Below, one piece after another: positions 25,649 through 36,953 of a DNA stretch of 64,000 nt. Under the pieces are notes generated by a model. It was not told where the DNA came from. It worked only from the letters and a program-made list of their open reading frames with translations, and did no database searches. The DNA is taken from the NCBI GenBank assembly GCA_028564675.1, contig JAOVVO010000039.1:1-64000 (forward strand). Direction: 5' to 3'. Source of the stretch: Onchocerca lupi. Lineage: Eukaryota > Nematoda > Chromadorea > Rhabditida > Onchocercidae. The translations under genes and the position numbers were made by a program. Numbering within the stretch: the first letter of the stretch is position 1; each line of letters begins with the position of its first letter.

Positions 25649-26075
25649 TGAAATTGTGAAAAATGAGTAATAGATGACAACAAAAACTGTCAACATCTCA
25701 TATTTCCTCCCCATGATATATGTCAGATATGTCTTTGAATCATTCGCCAATCAATTGTAATTTCATGAATTCATCGTAAAAAAGTGTGCAAATCGCTTGT
25801 TCGCTTAAGATTGCTGTGAGATACAAGATTTAAAACATTGATTCATTGCTAGCTTATTCTTATCTTTACAATAATTGATTTAAATACAAATTCCATTTCT
25901 TGAAGTATTCTAGCAATTTTCTTGACTACATATGAATGTCCAATAAAAACATTTCCATTGCCATGAAGTACATTTAATGATGATCTCAATGGTGATCGAC
26001 ACCACAATCAAAGAAATTGGTTACAACATTCTCTTTATAATATACATTTAAACATTTGCATAAGCACTGCTCTTC
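25649..26075. other. Convergent 3' intergenic region with poly(A) signal
   Basis: Lies between the stop of the plus-strand kinase and the stop of the minus-strand PDZ gene. AATAAA at 25942-25947 is a candidate polyadenylation signal for the kinase, about 300 nt past its stop. Nothing else seen. Confidence 0.55.
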
Positions 26076-27073
26076 TCAAGTTGAAAGTACCACAGAAAAT
26101 GAAGACAGGGACGGGTGCAATAGCGCTAATACAGTATTTCTTGCTTGTTTCGTTGCAGGGCGTTCGATGATACTCGTAAAATGATCCTAAAAAAGAGACG
26201 GTCATGATTTTCAGTTTGATTGATTTATTATGATTCAATAAAAAAATGTTTGGCGGATTTCATTGGTGAAAGACTGCTTCTTAAATCATATATTCTGCGC
26301 TTATGCAAGGCATGCTGACTTTGTTATGATGCGACCACAAAATCCGATCTCTTAAGTCAACAGCTCTAATAAACGTAATCCCGTCAATATCGATTATTCG
26401 ATCGCCAATAGTGAAATATTTCCCCGATAATGGACCATGATCATAGACGTAGATACTGGAATTGCTTTGTTTGAATGCCAGATGAAGATGCTGCTGCGCC
26501 ATTCCTCGATTGTTTTTCTTCCAGTCCACAATCACGAACTGAGGAACGAATTAATGATTCAGGAAACAAAAACTTGATTAAAAAAACCCTAGAAATCTTG
26601 GGATTTCAAAAGACTTCTGTGATTTTCAAGATTGAGGGAGCTCCATGGAATCATTAAACTGTCAGATTTTTTTTTTCTGGGCGAAATCGAAATAAATATA
26701 ATTTAAAACGAACGAAATAATTGAAACCATCTTTCCTTTCGAATGCAGTAGCTCGTTCTTCTTCAACACGAACAGGTAAATCATAAACATCTAGTGGTGT
26801 ACAGCTCTGAATAAAACGAAATATAATATTACTTGTATAATTGAAAGCAAAAATTTCGTCAAAATTAGGATTAGATACAAAACATAGTTGTCTTGCAGTG
26901 CAATTTGATTCATTTTCAGAATGAAGTTTAAAAATCAATACCAGAATACAGATGGCAAATCTTTTAGGTTTCACCTTAAGCTGATTTTCCAATTTCTTGA
27001 TTATCTGTTGTTGTCTGGCAATCGTTTCTTTCAATGTCTCATCACAATGTTCACTTTCCTTAAAAATACTTTC
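26076..27073 (-). CDS. PDZ-domain protein (SMZ-like), 5' end unresolved
   Basis: Exons in transcript order: 26975-27073, 26714-26806, 26320-26538, 26076-26186; all phase 0, GT..AG, stop TGA at 26076-26078 (174 codons seen). The first exon encodes a short coiled-coil-like segment (ETIARQQQIIKKLENQLK). The PDZ core follows, with FTIGDRIIDIDG (the GD-ILxVNG-type strand) and a final FTSIIERP strand, as in nematode multi-PDZ and sperm PDZ (SMZ) proteins. A carboxylate-binding GLGF-type loop is not clear; the segment VDWKKNNRGMAQQHLHLAF occupies that place. No start codon fits cleanly. An ATG at 27179-27181 is in frame but cut by a TAG at 27092-27094. It could be the downstream gene of an operon, or share 5' exons with the 27265-29202 gene, whose exon 27707-27786 ends in the same phase. 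Confidence 0.8.
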
Positions 27074-27264
27074 CTGAATTTTGAATGATGGCTATAGATA
27101 TGCCATAATGGACAATATTAGCCGATTAAATTTAGAGTGAAAATCTAGGATCGTTTGACTGCCATCACTCATTGCAGTCATCGCTGATAATATCTCAATT
27201 CTTTAACTGACTGAAGAGACTTAGTTTGTCCAATATCGATTAACTAATATTCAGAAAGATCGTA

Positions 27265-29202
27265 TTAGCTTTCTTCAAACTTTTGCAAGCGTATTCCGTT
27301 ATACTTTGACGCAAAAATTACTGTAGGAATTACTAGTATCGCTGGACACTTAAGACGTAACTGCAACAAGAAAGTAATTATCCCGACTGTTATTAAGAAC
27401 ATCATCTTCCACAAAAAGCATGAATAGCCACTTTTGTTTTCGATTTTATTTTCTTCCTGAAATTTGAATTCAAAGCTACTTAAATGTTTGAAAGATAACT
27501 GATAAGAACTAATCACAGAATAAAGCAAAAGTATTTTGAAATGAAAATCATTGAAAGAAATAACATTATTGTCTTAAAGGCAAAAATCTTGAATTCCTAT
27601 CTTTTAAACTACTATAATTTAAAACAACAAAAGTGTAATTCTACTGATATAATAAAGAAAATCCTCCAATATAAAAAGTAAAATGATCCTCATAATAAAT
27701 TATTACCTCTGTTCTACTGATCTTTGGAGTACATGTTAACGTCTCTGATCCCGTTTCTCGTTTTTGTTGCAAATCATGGAATGATACTGTAAGAGTTCAA
27801 TTTCAAAACTCCGAATTTCAAAATCATTATTAATATTCCGTTACTTTTTATAAGAGGATTAATTCACTAAAAAAGACACTACTTCACCGTTAAAATATAT
27901 ATAAAATTCTTAATCATCCAGATAATTTCTTTTTAGATAATGGAAATTCCCTACAGAATTTGCTTATGCATATTCAATGATAAAAATAATAAGCTATCGC
28001 ACTTGGCATATGTCGTTTCACGACGGCTTTTTTAAAGAAATCAATAAATTGATCATTCGATTTCTCATCACCATTTGCAGTATGTCCGGATGTTTGCGCT
28101 TGATCGCCGATAATCTAAATTTTAAATCAAATCATTTTTTGAATTAATTAATAAATAATACTTTTACTTTTCTCCCATCGGTCAGTGAACTACCAGGTGT
28201 ATCAGTGTATGGTCCTTCAGGAATTAGAGCTCAGCCGTATCTAACTCGCAACTGCGTCCAAAGGATACGCACTTTCTTGAACATTTGAACAGCTTGACTA
28301 TATTCACTGAATATCTTAGCAGTTTTGAAATTTTTAATAGTATCTCTATTTCCATTTCCATATCTTCGTTTTCCTTAATTAGTTAAACGCTTTCATCATA
28401 CCATTCATGTACTCAAATTACATAAACTCATAGCACTGCAAGCTAGTACAAAATGAATGGAAGCAATATTTGAAATGATTAAATTCAAACAACACCGCGG
28501 AGATGTGAATTGTTCATTTGAACAAATGCTAGAATGAGAAGTTAGGAACGATAGATGGGAAGGATCCTGAGAGTAAGAAAAGTTTTACTAATATTATAAA
28601 GGCGAGAGTTAGAAATCTTCAATAAATAATTTCAAATATGATTATTCCTGATGATTTATGGACTTATATTAGAAGAATTCAAGACTGTTTTACCAAGTTT
28701 TGAAAGGAAAAAAAATTGATTTTAAAAAGTTAATTGCTAACATACTTCGAAATCATCGTTACTTGAAACACTCGTTCCACTGTCGTCTTCCTTCTCAAAT
28801 TCAGTCTTCATGCTTCTATCTTCAACTCCTTTAGTTGCCAATTTCAAATGCAAGAAAAGATAATAACTTCATAATATACAGAACTTTGACAAAGTTTTAA
28901 AAATGCTATGGATTCCAACAAAATATAGTAAATAATTATAATAGATTGACAATTTTGTAATTTTTTTCACTGTATGAGTCTCAACTCTTGGAATTGAATG
29001 TTCCAGCGATAATTTCAATTATTTCTGAAGGGGGCATGAGAACGAAAGAAAAGACAAGAATTCTGATTAAATACTACCTGATGTATTAAAGTGTCAAATA
29101 TGTCCAAAAGAAAATAAACTGTCATTTCAAAAATAAGAAAATGAATAAAAATTTACTTTCACTTCCAACGTCCAACAAATTACCCATTTTCACGTCAGCC
29201 AT
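27265..29202 (-). CDS. Unrecognised membrane protein with LIR-like motif, 170 aa
   Basis: Exons in transcript order: 29157-29202, 28746-28828, 28003-28114, 27707-27786, 27265-27456; phases agree throughout, stop TAA at 27265-27267. I do not recognise the family. The first ~105 residues are polar and acidic. At 40-45 the sequence DDFEII follows SSN, which matches an LC3-interacting (LIR) motif: acidic residues before F42-x-x-I45. The last exon carries a Lys/Glu-rich linker, then two hydrophobic segments at ~120-139 and ~145-157, and ends RLQKFEES. This suggests a tail-anchored or hairpin membrane protein with a cytosolic N-terminus; an autophagy-receptor role is only a hypothesis. The start is uncertain: the frame is open to another ATG at 29328, which follows a CTAG at 29333-29336. 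The donor after 28003 (GTGCGA) is weak. Confidence 0.6.
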
Positions 29203-32200
29203 TTTATAAAGTTTAACCGTCACGTACTCACAGCCAATAGAAATAACAAAATTGATGATATGTTTATACGTTGGTGATGCACTCAATCGATTCTTTCCTT
29301 CTTGTGATGATTGTCTGTCTGTGTGCATTCATCTAGCAAGTCAGAATTATCGATTCCTTCGTGACAATAACATTGAAACAAATTGGAAGGGATTGACAAT
29401 TTATTTCACATCATGCATTGAAGAGATGCTATTAAAGATGTATGTGAAAACAATCATTAATCGATACTTTTTACAATTCCATCACGGATAAACGAAATTG
29501 AATAAGCGAAAGTTTATAATTGTCGATGTTCTTTCTGAACGTGAAAAAATTGCAGGGGTGAATTCTGCTTTTCAGTTCTCGCAGGTTTCTTCAATTTTCT
29601 TCCTTCACTCACATGGAAAACGAACCTCAAACTTGAATAATTAAGTATTATTATGATAAATTTGTTAATACATCAATGAAAGCAGCAATTAAATTTACAA
29701 TACAATTTCAATAATATCAAAGGGACAATTTTAACACCGACAACATAATACTGAGAAAAGGGGATATTGTAACGCCATCAAACCGAGCTCGTTGATGCCC
29801 ATCCTTTGAAATGATTTTTGTGATCAAGATCTCTTCTTCATGAATGGATGATCCTTGTACAGTTTTGGGTTACAAGGAAGCTCTTTTGTTTACGCATGTT
29901 AGCGCATGATGAAAAAGAGCCCTTTTTAAAGCTCATTGATTAAATGGACAAAAAATTGATTTCACAATTGACTGCAGCAAATACGCAATGTCAAATTCAA
30001 AAAAAAAAAAGGAATCACTGGTTCTCTCTTCTTTTATCCTCGCGATTTCAGCGACAATAATGACAAATATAATATATATCTATGTTCTTATTTTATTTGA
30101 AAAAGAATTTCTTTACTCAAAAAGCTTCAAAATCTCACAAATGCAGGCATTTCCTTTCTGTGAGTACTTTTACTACTTTTAGTAGCTTCATTATTGGGCG
30201 AGCGAATAATCGCTCATAGGCACACTCATTTTCAAATGAAGAAACAAAAAAATTAAGACAAAATTTTAGAAAAACTTCCGAGAACAATGGAAACCAATGA
30301 AAGCACTAAATTTAAATATTCCGAATCACACATGTTATTCTTACAGGATGAACAGCATGAGAAGATGTTGTCCATAAATGTTGCTGTCATAGAAAAACAC
30401 TAACAGAATTTTACATTGTTTATTTTGAAGTGAGAAATTTAGTAAACTTATCGTGTTATCACAATAAGTTACTGAAATCACTGTTCGTTGTCTTTACTTT
30501 TTATTTGTTCAAACACGTGTGTTAAAGAGAAGATTTTCAGTATTTTAAAATCTTATTATTTTGAGGCCATTTCTGATAAATTAGAAGCATTGATAAGTTA
30601 ATCAGTGATAAGAATAATCGAAAACAAGCGTAATGGTAAGAAAACCAGTTTAATTGCTTCGATTCATAAATTATTAGTGAGATACTTATATTTCGAGTTA
30701 AATTACGACCAGGAATCGTTTTCTTTTTCGCTGCTCTTCCAAATATAACGAATTTATTTATTTTCAATCATTTCAAGATTCGGAAAGCTCATAAGCTAAG
30801 CAAATCCTAAGAGATTACTTGTTTACACACAGTTAAAATTAAAATTTGGCGCCAGTTAAATCAATTTACTAAATTGCAACTTCTGCTGGAATTTATGATA
30901 ATCAAATTTAATTTTCATCAAAATGTTGCTATTTTATCCTGAAATTCTTATTCGAAGGACTCGAGATTATGTTGTGCCCATATTCTTCAGGTTTATTTAT
31001 TTTTTTTTTCGGGAAGCTCTTCCCTGCATTATAATATTAATTGAATTTTTAGCAGAGTAATATATCAAAGGATTAAACATTAATAGATTATAATTATCAA
31101 GCATGCAAGGAGGTTGTTATTTGTTGTTTATGAGGTTGCGTCATAATGTAAAATATAATAAAATGACCTCTCTTTTTTAAAATGTCTACAATGTAGAATT
31201 TTTTACGTAAAATAAAGCAAATCAAGTCATAACGATTAGTAATAAATTATGACTTATTAAGCAACGTGAAAGAAATAAGTTTATTTAATCATGCACCTTA
31301 TAATTTCATTGAATGTTATGATATCTTCTCAGTTATCTTTTTTTTTTTTAAGTTTTTTCTTTCAAAAACTTCTAACACATTGCCATGCGACAAATTATAA
31401 TTGAAGAATTTCATTTTTATTAATCTGAAATCACGCGGATAAAATAACGAAAAACGGAAAATAACGTCAGAAGAAATAGTAATAAATAAGATCAAAAACA
31501 CAATTGCAATGATTGAATGAAAGATACATTAAAATATATAGGCATCATAGGCAATATTGAAAAGAAGAATAAAAGTGACATAAAAAAAAAGGAAAAATAA
31601 AAGTGGCAATACGAAAAGAAGAATAGAAGAGAAATAGGAAAATTACTATCAGTTATCAGTGCTGATTTTTTTTTCAATAATAAAATTTACCTCGGAAAGA
31701 TATATTTTACTATTATTGATAAAAATTATTCAAAGAATGCTGAGTTTATCGATGCTGAATTGATTAGAGATAGATGATAAGAATATTGCTGGATAGTTTG
31801 GAATATAAACTTTTCTTCTTGATTGTTGATAGGTAGAATATTTATTGAGAGAATAGTAGGGATATTTTCTGGAAGAGTGGTTGATGATGAGGGTATATTG
31901 GATAACAATTGAGGGAGTACTGCTTGCCACGTAACTCAAATCAGTTCAGTCAATATTCCTTTTTCTCCGTTACTCCGATTAATTGATGAAAGAATTCCTA
32001 AACCTACTAATCAACAGTTGATTATTTTTTTTAACGTTGCTATGTAACAATTTATAATTGTATTTTGCTTATTCTAAAATTACTTATATATTTATTTACT
32101 TATTTTTACTATTCCTTTTCCTCTGTTACTCAGATTAGTTGAGTCAAGAATTCTTTTTCCAAGTAATAATAATAAGTAGATAAATAAATAATAATAGTAA

Positions 32201-33000
32201 AATAATGATAACAAAATAATAGTCAAGTAATTAATAATCTTTTTATCATTCTAGTAAGTAACTTGACTAAAGTCTTTGAATTAATTATTATTATTATTAC
32301 CTTCCCTTGAAAATGCTCTCTTCCTGTAGTAAGCGTTTCTTTAGCATATTTCCATCGGTGTACATAAATTAGGGTATAAGATCAGAACCATTTGCAATGA
32401 ATTAGTTCCAGTATTTACTATCGAAGATAAAGCTTGATAATCGCGAAGATGAGAATTACAATTAGATATAAATGACCATTAATAGACAATGAATGTGACC
32501 ATTCATAAATGTGACCATTAATAGACAACGACAGGTCACTTTCGATTGTCATATTCGAATTTTTAAAAATCTGACCAAAACCTGACCGAATTTTTAAAAA
32601 TCTGACCATTAATATTAACTAACGATTCATTTTCAAGATGATTCTATTATTGCTATTTTTGCTTCGGCTCATGGCATCAGTGGTTAAATGATTGTTTTTA
32701 CTGAAAAAGTACATCGTTTAGAATATTCATAGATTTCCCGAAGCTGTTCTGCTGAGTAAACTACCATTGTAATTATGTGACAACATTGAAGTATATGCAA
32801 CAATAGCATACTAAAATATGAAATGATATTTGACATTTCGAGATAGGCAATATCGCTTGTTATTCATGTTTCACGAAGAATAACGCTATCTGACTTTCGT
32901 GTCAATCTATCGATTAAGGCTATCTGACTTTCTTTAAATTCGCCAAATGATTATCTTCAAATATTATAGTAGCAGTGGGAAGACAAATGTGAAAACATAC
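29203..33000. other. AT-rich intergenic region
   Basis: About 3.8 kb between two minus-strand genes. No frame has convincing composition. It may hold the last exon of the 33001-34120 gene. Contains a cluster of GGTCA/TGACC motifs (listed) and a short direct repeat GCTATCTGACTTTC at 32885 and 32919. Confidence 0.5.
32473..32607. promoter_or_regulatory. Cluster of seven TGACC/GGTCA motifs
   Basis: TGACC occurs at 32473, 32496, 32512, 32572, 32583 and 32603, with the opposite orientation GGTCA at 32534. GGTCA is the core half-site of many nuclear receptors. Part of the cluster comes from local duplications: TGACCATTAATAGACAA occurs twice and GAATTTTTAAAAATCTGACC is nearly doubled. So it may be a degenerate minisatellite rather than an enhancer. 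It lies 0.4-0.5 kb 3' of the CPWC membrane gene. Confidence 0.35.
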
Positions 33001-34120
33001 TCAATTTTCATGATTTTCCAGCTTGTTGACTGCACGACAGGTGACATTGTTGCTTTTCGCGTTATCGATTTCTTTAATTTCTCGTATCGATTAAAAATCC
33101 ATTGCAAAATACACATAGTTATCAGACAGAATGTGACAATACAGACACACACGATTAAACGGTATTGTTTCGTCAGAGAAAAACCATTTTCGGAAGGCTA
33201 AAGAGTATTTCAAATAAGAATAAAGCAGTTTGCTTGCATTGAAAATCAGGAAATTTCTCCGGAATGAAATTAATTCATATAATCAATACCTCAATAGCAC
33301 TATTAGCCATAGTTGTTTCAATTTTGATGCACCATGGACAACGCCCGATGTGCTTCTGAATTGTTAAAGTAACATCAAAACATCGACCTTGTAGTTCAAC
33401 TATCATCTGACCGAGATTACTATTATTTCCTGAATTCAAATTTCCAGAATGATCCTGAAATCGAAATCATAATTAAAATTGAAATATTTGGCAAGGAAAT
33501 CCAATTAGCTGATATCATAAAAAGAAAAGAGAAAAGTCAAGTACTTGTACTTCATATTCGAAAGCCTTCGTTGCAAGAGTTTGATCACAACTGCGTTGAA
33601 ATCGATATTTCGGATCAACACCAATAATTTCGATACCCATTTCGATATCCATAGGAGATCCTTCAGTCCAATGGCTAGTAAAGGCGCTGTTAGATAACTA
33701 AATCAAATTTTTTAAAAACATCGCTGCGAAAAGTACTTCAGCTATTTAAGAAGTTGTGATGCCTTCTCAGACAACAAAAATGGCAGAAATAGTGCCGTTC
33801 TAATGGCAAAATTCCCCTTAATTCAATTGTTATTTTTCAATGAAAACTTTCTCAACCTGTTTCAAATTTTCATCTAACTGCCAACTGAATGAGCTTTTTT
33901 CTCCGTTTATATGATTTGTCTTGATCATTTTCAATTCTGGTTTATTGCAATAAGTAATTATAAGGCAATTTGGTTTCCATTCAATATTTAATAAGTTAGC
34001 GGAAATCCAGAATTCTTTCGAACCCGGTTGTTGCACGGTAGATGTATTTGTTATCACTTGGGCAGCTTTCATTGCTGGCGACCAAATAACAAAAAGCAGT
34101 GATACTATTGTCGGAAGCAT
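33001..34120 (-). CDS. CPWC-family type I membrane protein, copy 1; 3' end unresolved
   Basis: Exons in transcript order: 33857-34120, 33551-33697, 33290-33454, 33001-33197 (257 residues plus 2 nt). Features: signal peptide (~1-20, hydrophobic, MLPTIVSLLFVIW start), an ectodomain of about 180 residues, one transmembrane helix at ~206-227, then a basic Lys/Arg-rich cytoplasmic stretch. Cysteines conserved with the paralogue at 36954-40244: the C-x5-C pair in exon 1, the Cys in RSCDQ of exon 2, RCF at 161-163 and CPWC at 176-179. Also shared: NIEW, HW-x-[ED]-G-x-P and GVDP-x-Y. Exon 4 ends with donor GTATGT in phase 2, like its paralogue; the final exon was not found. Read-through would stop at 32964. 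I do not know the family; a nematode-specific receptor or adhesion-type protein is inference. Confidence 0.75.
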
Positions 34121-34122
34121 TT

Positions 34123-34125
34123 CTG
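34123..34125 (-). other. Trans-splice acceptor 2 nt before ATG
   Basis: The minus strand reads TTTGTTTTTCAG and then AAATG, so the AG ends 2 nt before the start codon. A perfect nematode acceptor this close to an ATG supports spliced-leader addition and the chosen start. Confidence 0.7.
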
Positions 34126-36953
34126 AAAAACAAATTCTGCTTTTATTAAATTTTAGCTAAAATGGATAGCTTGAATAATTTTTTAACTGGTAGCAGTTTA
34201 GCTTACTCAAATATTGCAGTAGAAATAAGAATTATATACCTGAATGAAATTTTCGCTCTTCAGAAAATTGTTTCAAAATTCAGTAACTCTCCAAATAAGA
34301 AGTGGCGAATGACAAGTGAATCAAAAAGCTCAAAGAAACTCTTCACTGAATCCGAAGGATTTATATGAAAGGCTTTCATCCGAGAATCTCAGATTATCCG
34401 AAAAGTGGATATTTTTGAATATAATGCCAAGTGTGAGTGTAACCATTTATTTCAAAGATCAATGGACAGTTTCAAAGGTGAGACTCGTTGGCGACACCAA
34501 TTAACTTATGCACTCGGCCATCAAAATTATTACTGTCTGTGAGAGTGACATTCATTTAGTCATGAACTTCTTGAGAATTCCCAAACATTTGAATGTTAAC
34601 AATTGAACATCTATTTTTTACTTTGCAAAAGTTCTCACAAGATATTGTGAGAAACTATAATAACACGAGATTTTCGAATGGATTGTGCGATCATTCTCAC
34701 AAAAGTTTATTTTTTTGAAATACTTTGTGAATCAATTTTTCAAATCCCAAGATGCTAGCAATTCCAAATCTCTATGATTGGTGTTGTAGAGATATAATTA
34801 TAATCTCTCCCTTGATCCGACAATTGATATTATTTGAATAATTTTGTTAAGTAATTCCTACAATACCTTTTAATTTTGTCATTATCATGCTGCAATTAAT
34901 CCAAAATAATGCATAATCAGTGTTAGCATACTAATCATGCATTATTCGATTTTGGGAATATTAAAATAGTTCTGATTTCTTCAAGTACAAGAATGTGCGG
35001 AAATAAATATCAAATACGTAAATTTTGATGATATTATAACTGATAATTTAGTCGGAAGAACTAATACATTATGATTAAGTAATAGTAAGCACTAAAAATG
35101 TGTCATCGAATCTCCAAATGAAATTGAACAGAAATGCAATCAATTAAAAATAAACTTTGTGGAAGATAGAAAAAAGAAATGAATATAAAAATATAAAACA
35201 CACTGATTCAAAACGAAGTGATCTAGTGATAAAACTAATATATCTTAACGCAATTAGTTTGCATCGTTTAGATCAAATATTTTGTTTGCTGAATTGAGGG
35301 GAAAAAACTTGAAGAACGTTTAGCGGAAAATTTCGAAAATTTCCAGGAAATTTTATTTTTTGAAACATAAAGTAGCTAAAACAGAATTCGATAATGCTAT
35401 CATTATGCTGTTTCGATGCAATGTATGGAGGATGTAATTATATTACATGGCTTGTATTTAAAATTCTCAAAAAATACTAACTGTTCGAGCATTCAATGCT
35501 AGAATTCATTCATTAGATTGGTATCTTTGAATCTATCCCAACATTCACTGCAAGGCATTATAACAATGGCTTATAACTCATTCATAAATAAAATTCAGAC
35601 AAAATATTCATAAAATACAGGGAAATAAGAAAAAAAGAATCGCATTTATGATCCATCATCGCTTTTGAAAATTGAAGCATCGGCTCAAATGAGGTGCCAA
35701 TACAATTTTTGTGATATGGATATACATATATGCACCACATCGATCATGAATACAATTTGATAAAACATACCAAGGAAAATAGTTTATGTCCTTAAAAAAG
35801 TTCCTTTATAAAGGAAAAAATTTCTTGGGAATCTTAATTTCTTTATGTTTCTTTTCGTCATGGATTCGGAGTTTTTCCATTCTTTATAAAGATAATAACT
35901 GATAATAATCGCAATTTATTATTAAAATACGCCACTTTTGAAGTCAATCAAACTAATTCCATCACTCTATCACAAATTGCTAGCTGATTTGAATCATTTC
36001 CTTCCAATTAATAAAGATATCAAAAGCTTTGTAAATCGATCCATTTTTAGCGCTTTCATTTGGCATATCTACTCAAAATCATTTGATTAATTTTTATTTG
36101 TTTCACAAAAACACTCGAATACTGATTTAAACAATATGAGTACTTGGGTACTTTATTTCGTTGTTTACGCAAAATGAATAGTTGTTTTGTTCCGTCACGC
36201 TGTCTTCCTTTTCTCTTTACAAGAAGATTAACCGTGGCAGATGAGAAACGTGTTACACCATATTAGGACTTCAAGACATGTCCTTCTTTCGGACTAAGCG
36301 GCAAAAATACTTTTATTACGCAATTATTACGCATTTCTTCTCCTTTTCTCCATCGTTTGTCTATTTCTATCCATGGCTTCATTAATGGATATTCATTTAC
36401 ATGTATGAATGTTTTGGAAAGGATCGCTTGCGTTACTTTAGGAAAATAAATATTATAATACTTAATTCTGAAGCCAATTGTTTAATTTCCAATTTTCTTG
36501 CAACAAACATGTTCTTCGAAAATGCAGTAATCTTTAATGCTATTATATTGCGAATTAGACTGACAATAAAAAACAGCGGATCGACCTGTTCAGCTTGAAT
36601 CTCTGATACTATTCTGTTGTGAATATCCAGAACAACTGGCGAGAAGCAATTTATGCTATGCTTGATGTCGTCCAGAATTTTCTTTTATTGACAACAAAAG
36701 ACAATTTCTCAAGAAAGCGCTACTATTTCAGAAATATGTACAGCAAATGAGATCATCACAGGTATCGAAGAGATCACATGACATGAAGTACTGAAACAAT
36801 GTTTGATAATGCACCAGAATTATTATCTTCATTTCCTGGATTTTTTTTTTTCAAAAGTACATCTATCAAATGTTAAATTTTACAAACTAAATTTAATATA
36901 GGCAGTAAATATTGGCACATCATCGACCGGCTCACCAAATTTATTGTTTGAGG
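34126..36953. other. AT-rich region between the tandem paralogues
   Basis: About 2.8 kb between the 5' end of copy 1 and the 3' end of copy 2. AATAAA on the minus strand at 36940-36945, 9 nt past the copy 2 stop, could be its poly(A) signal. It should also contain the copy 1 promoter. No other gene seen; the open frames are short and Phe/Ile/Asn-rich. Confidence 0.5.

Noticed and set aside
29252..29491. 79-codon plus-strand frame with several Cys.
   Set aside because: Opposes the 5' region of the 170-aa gene; no supporting splice sites or motif, though composition is not impossible.
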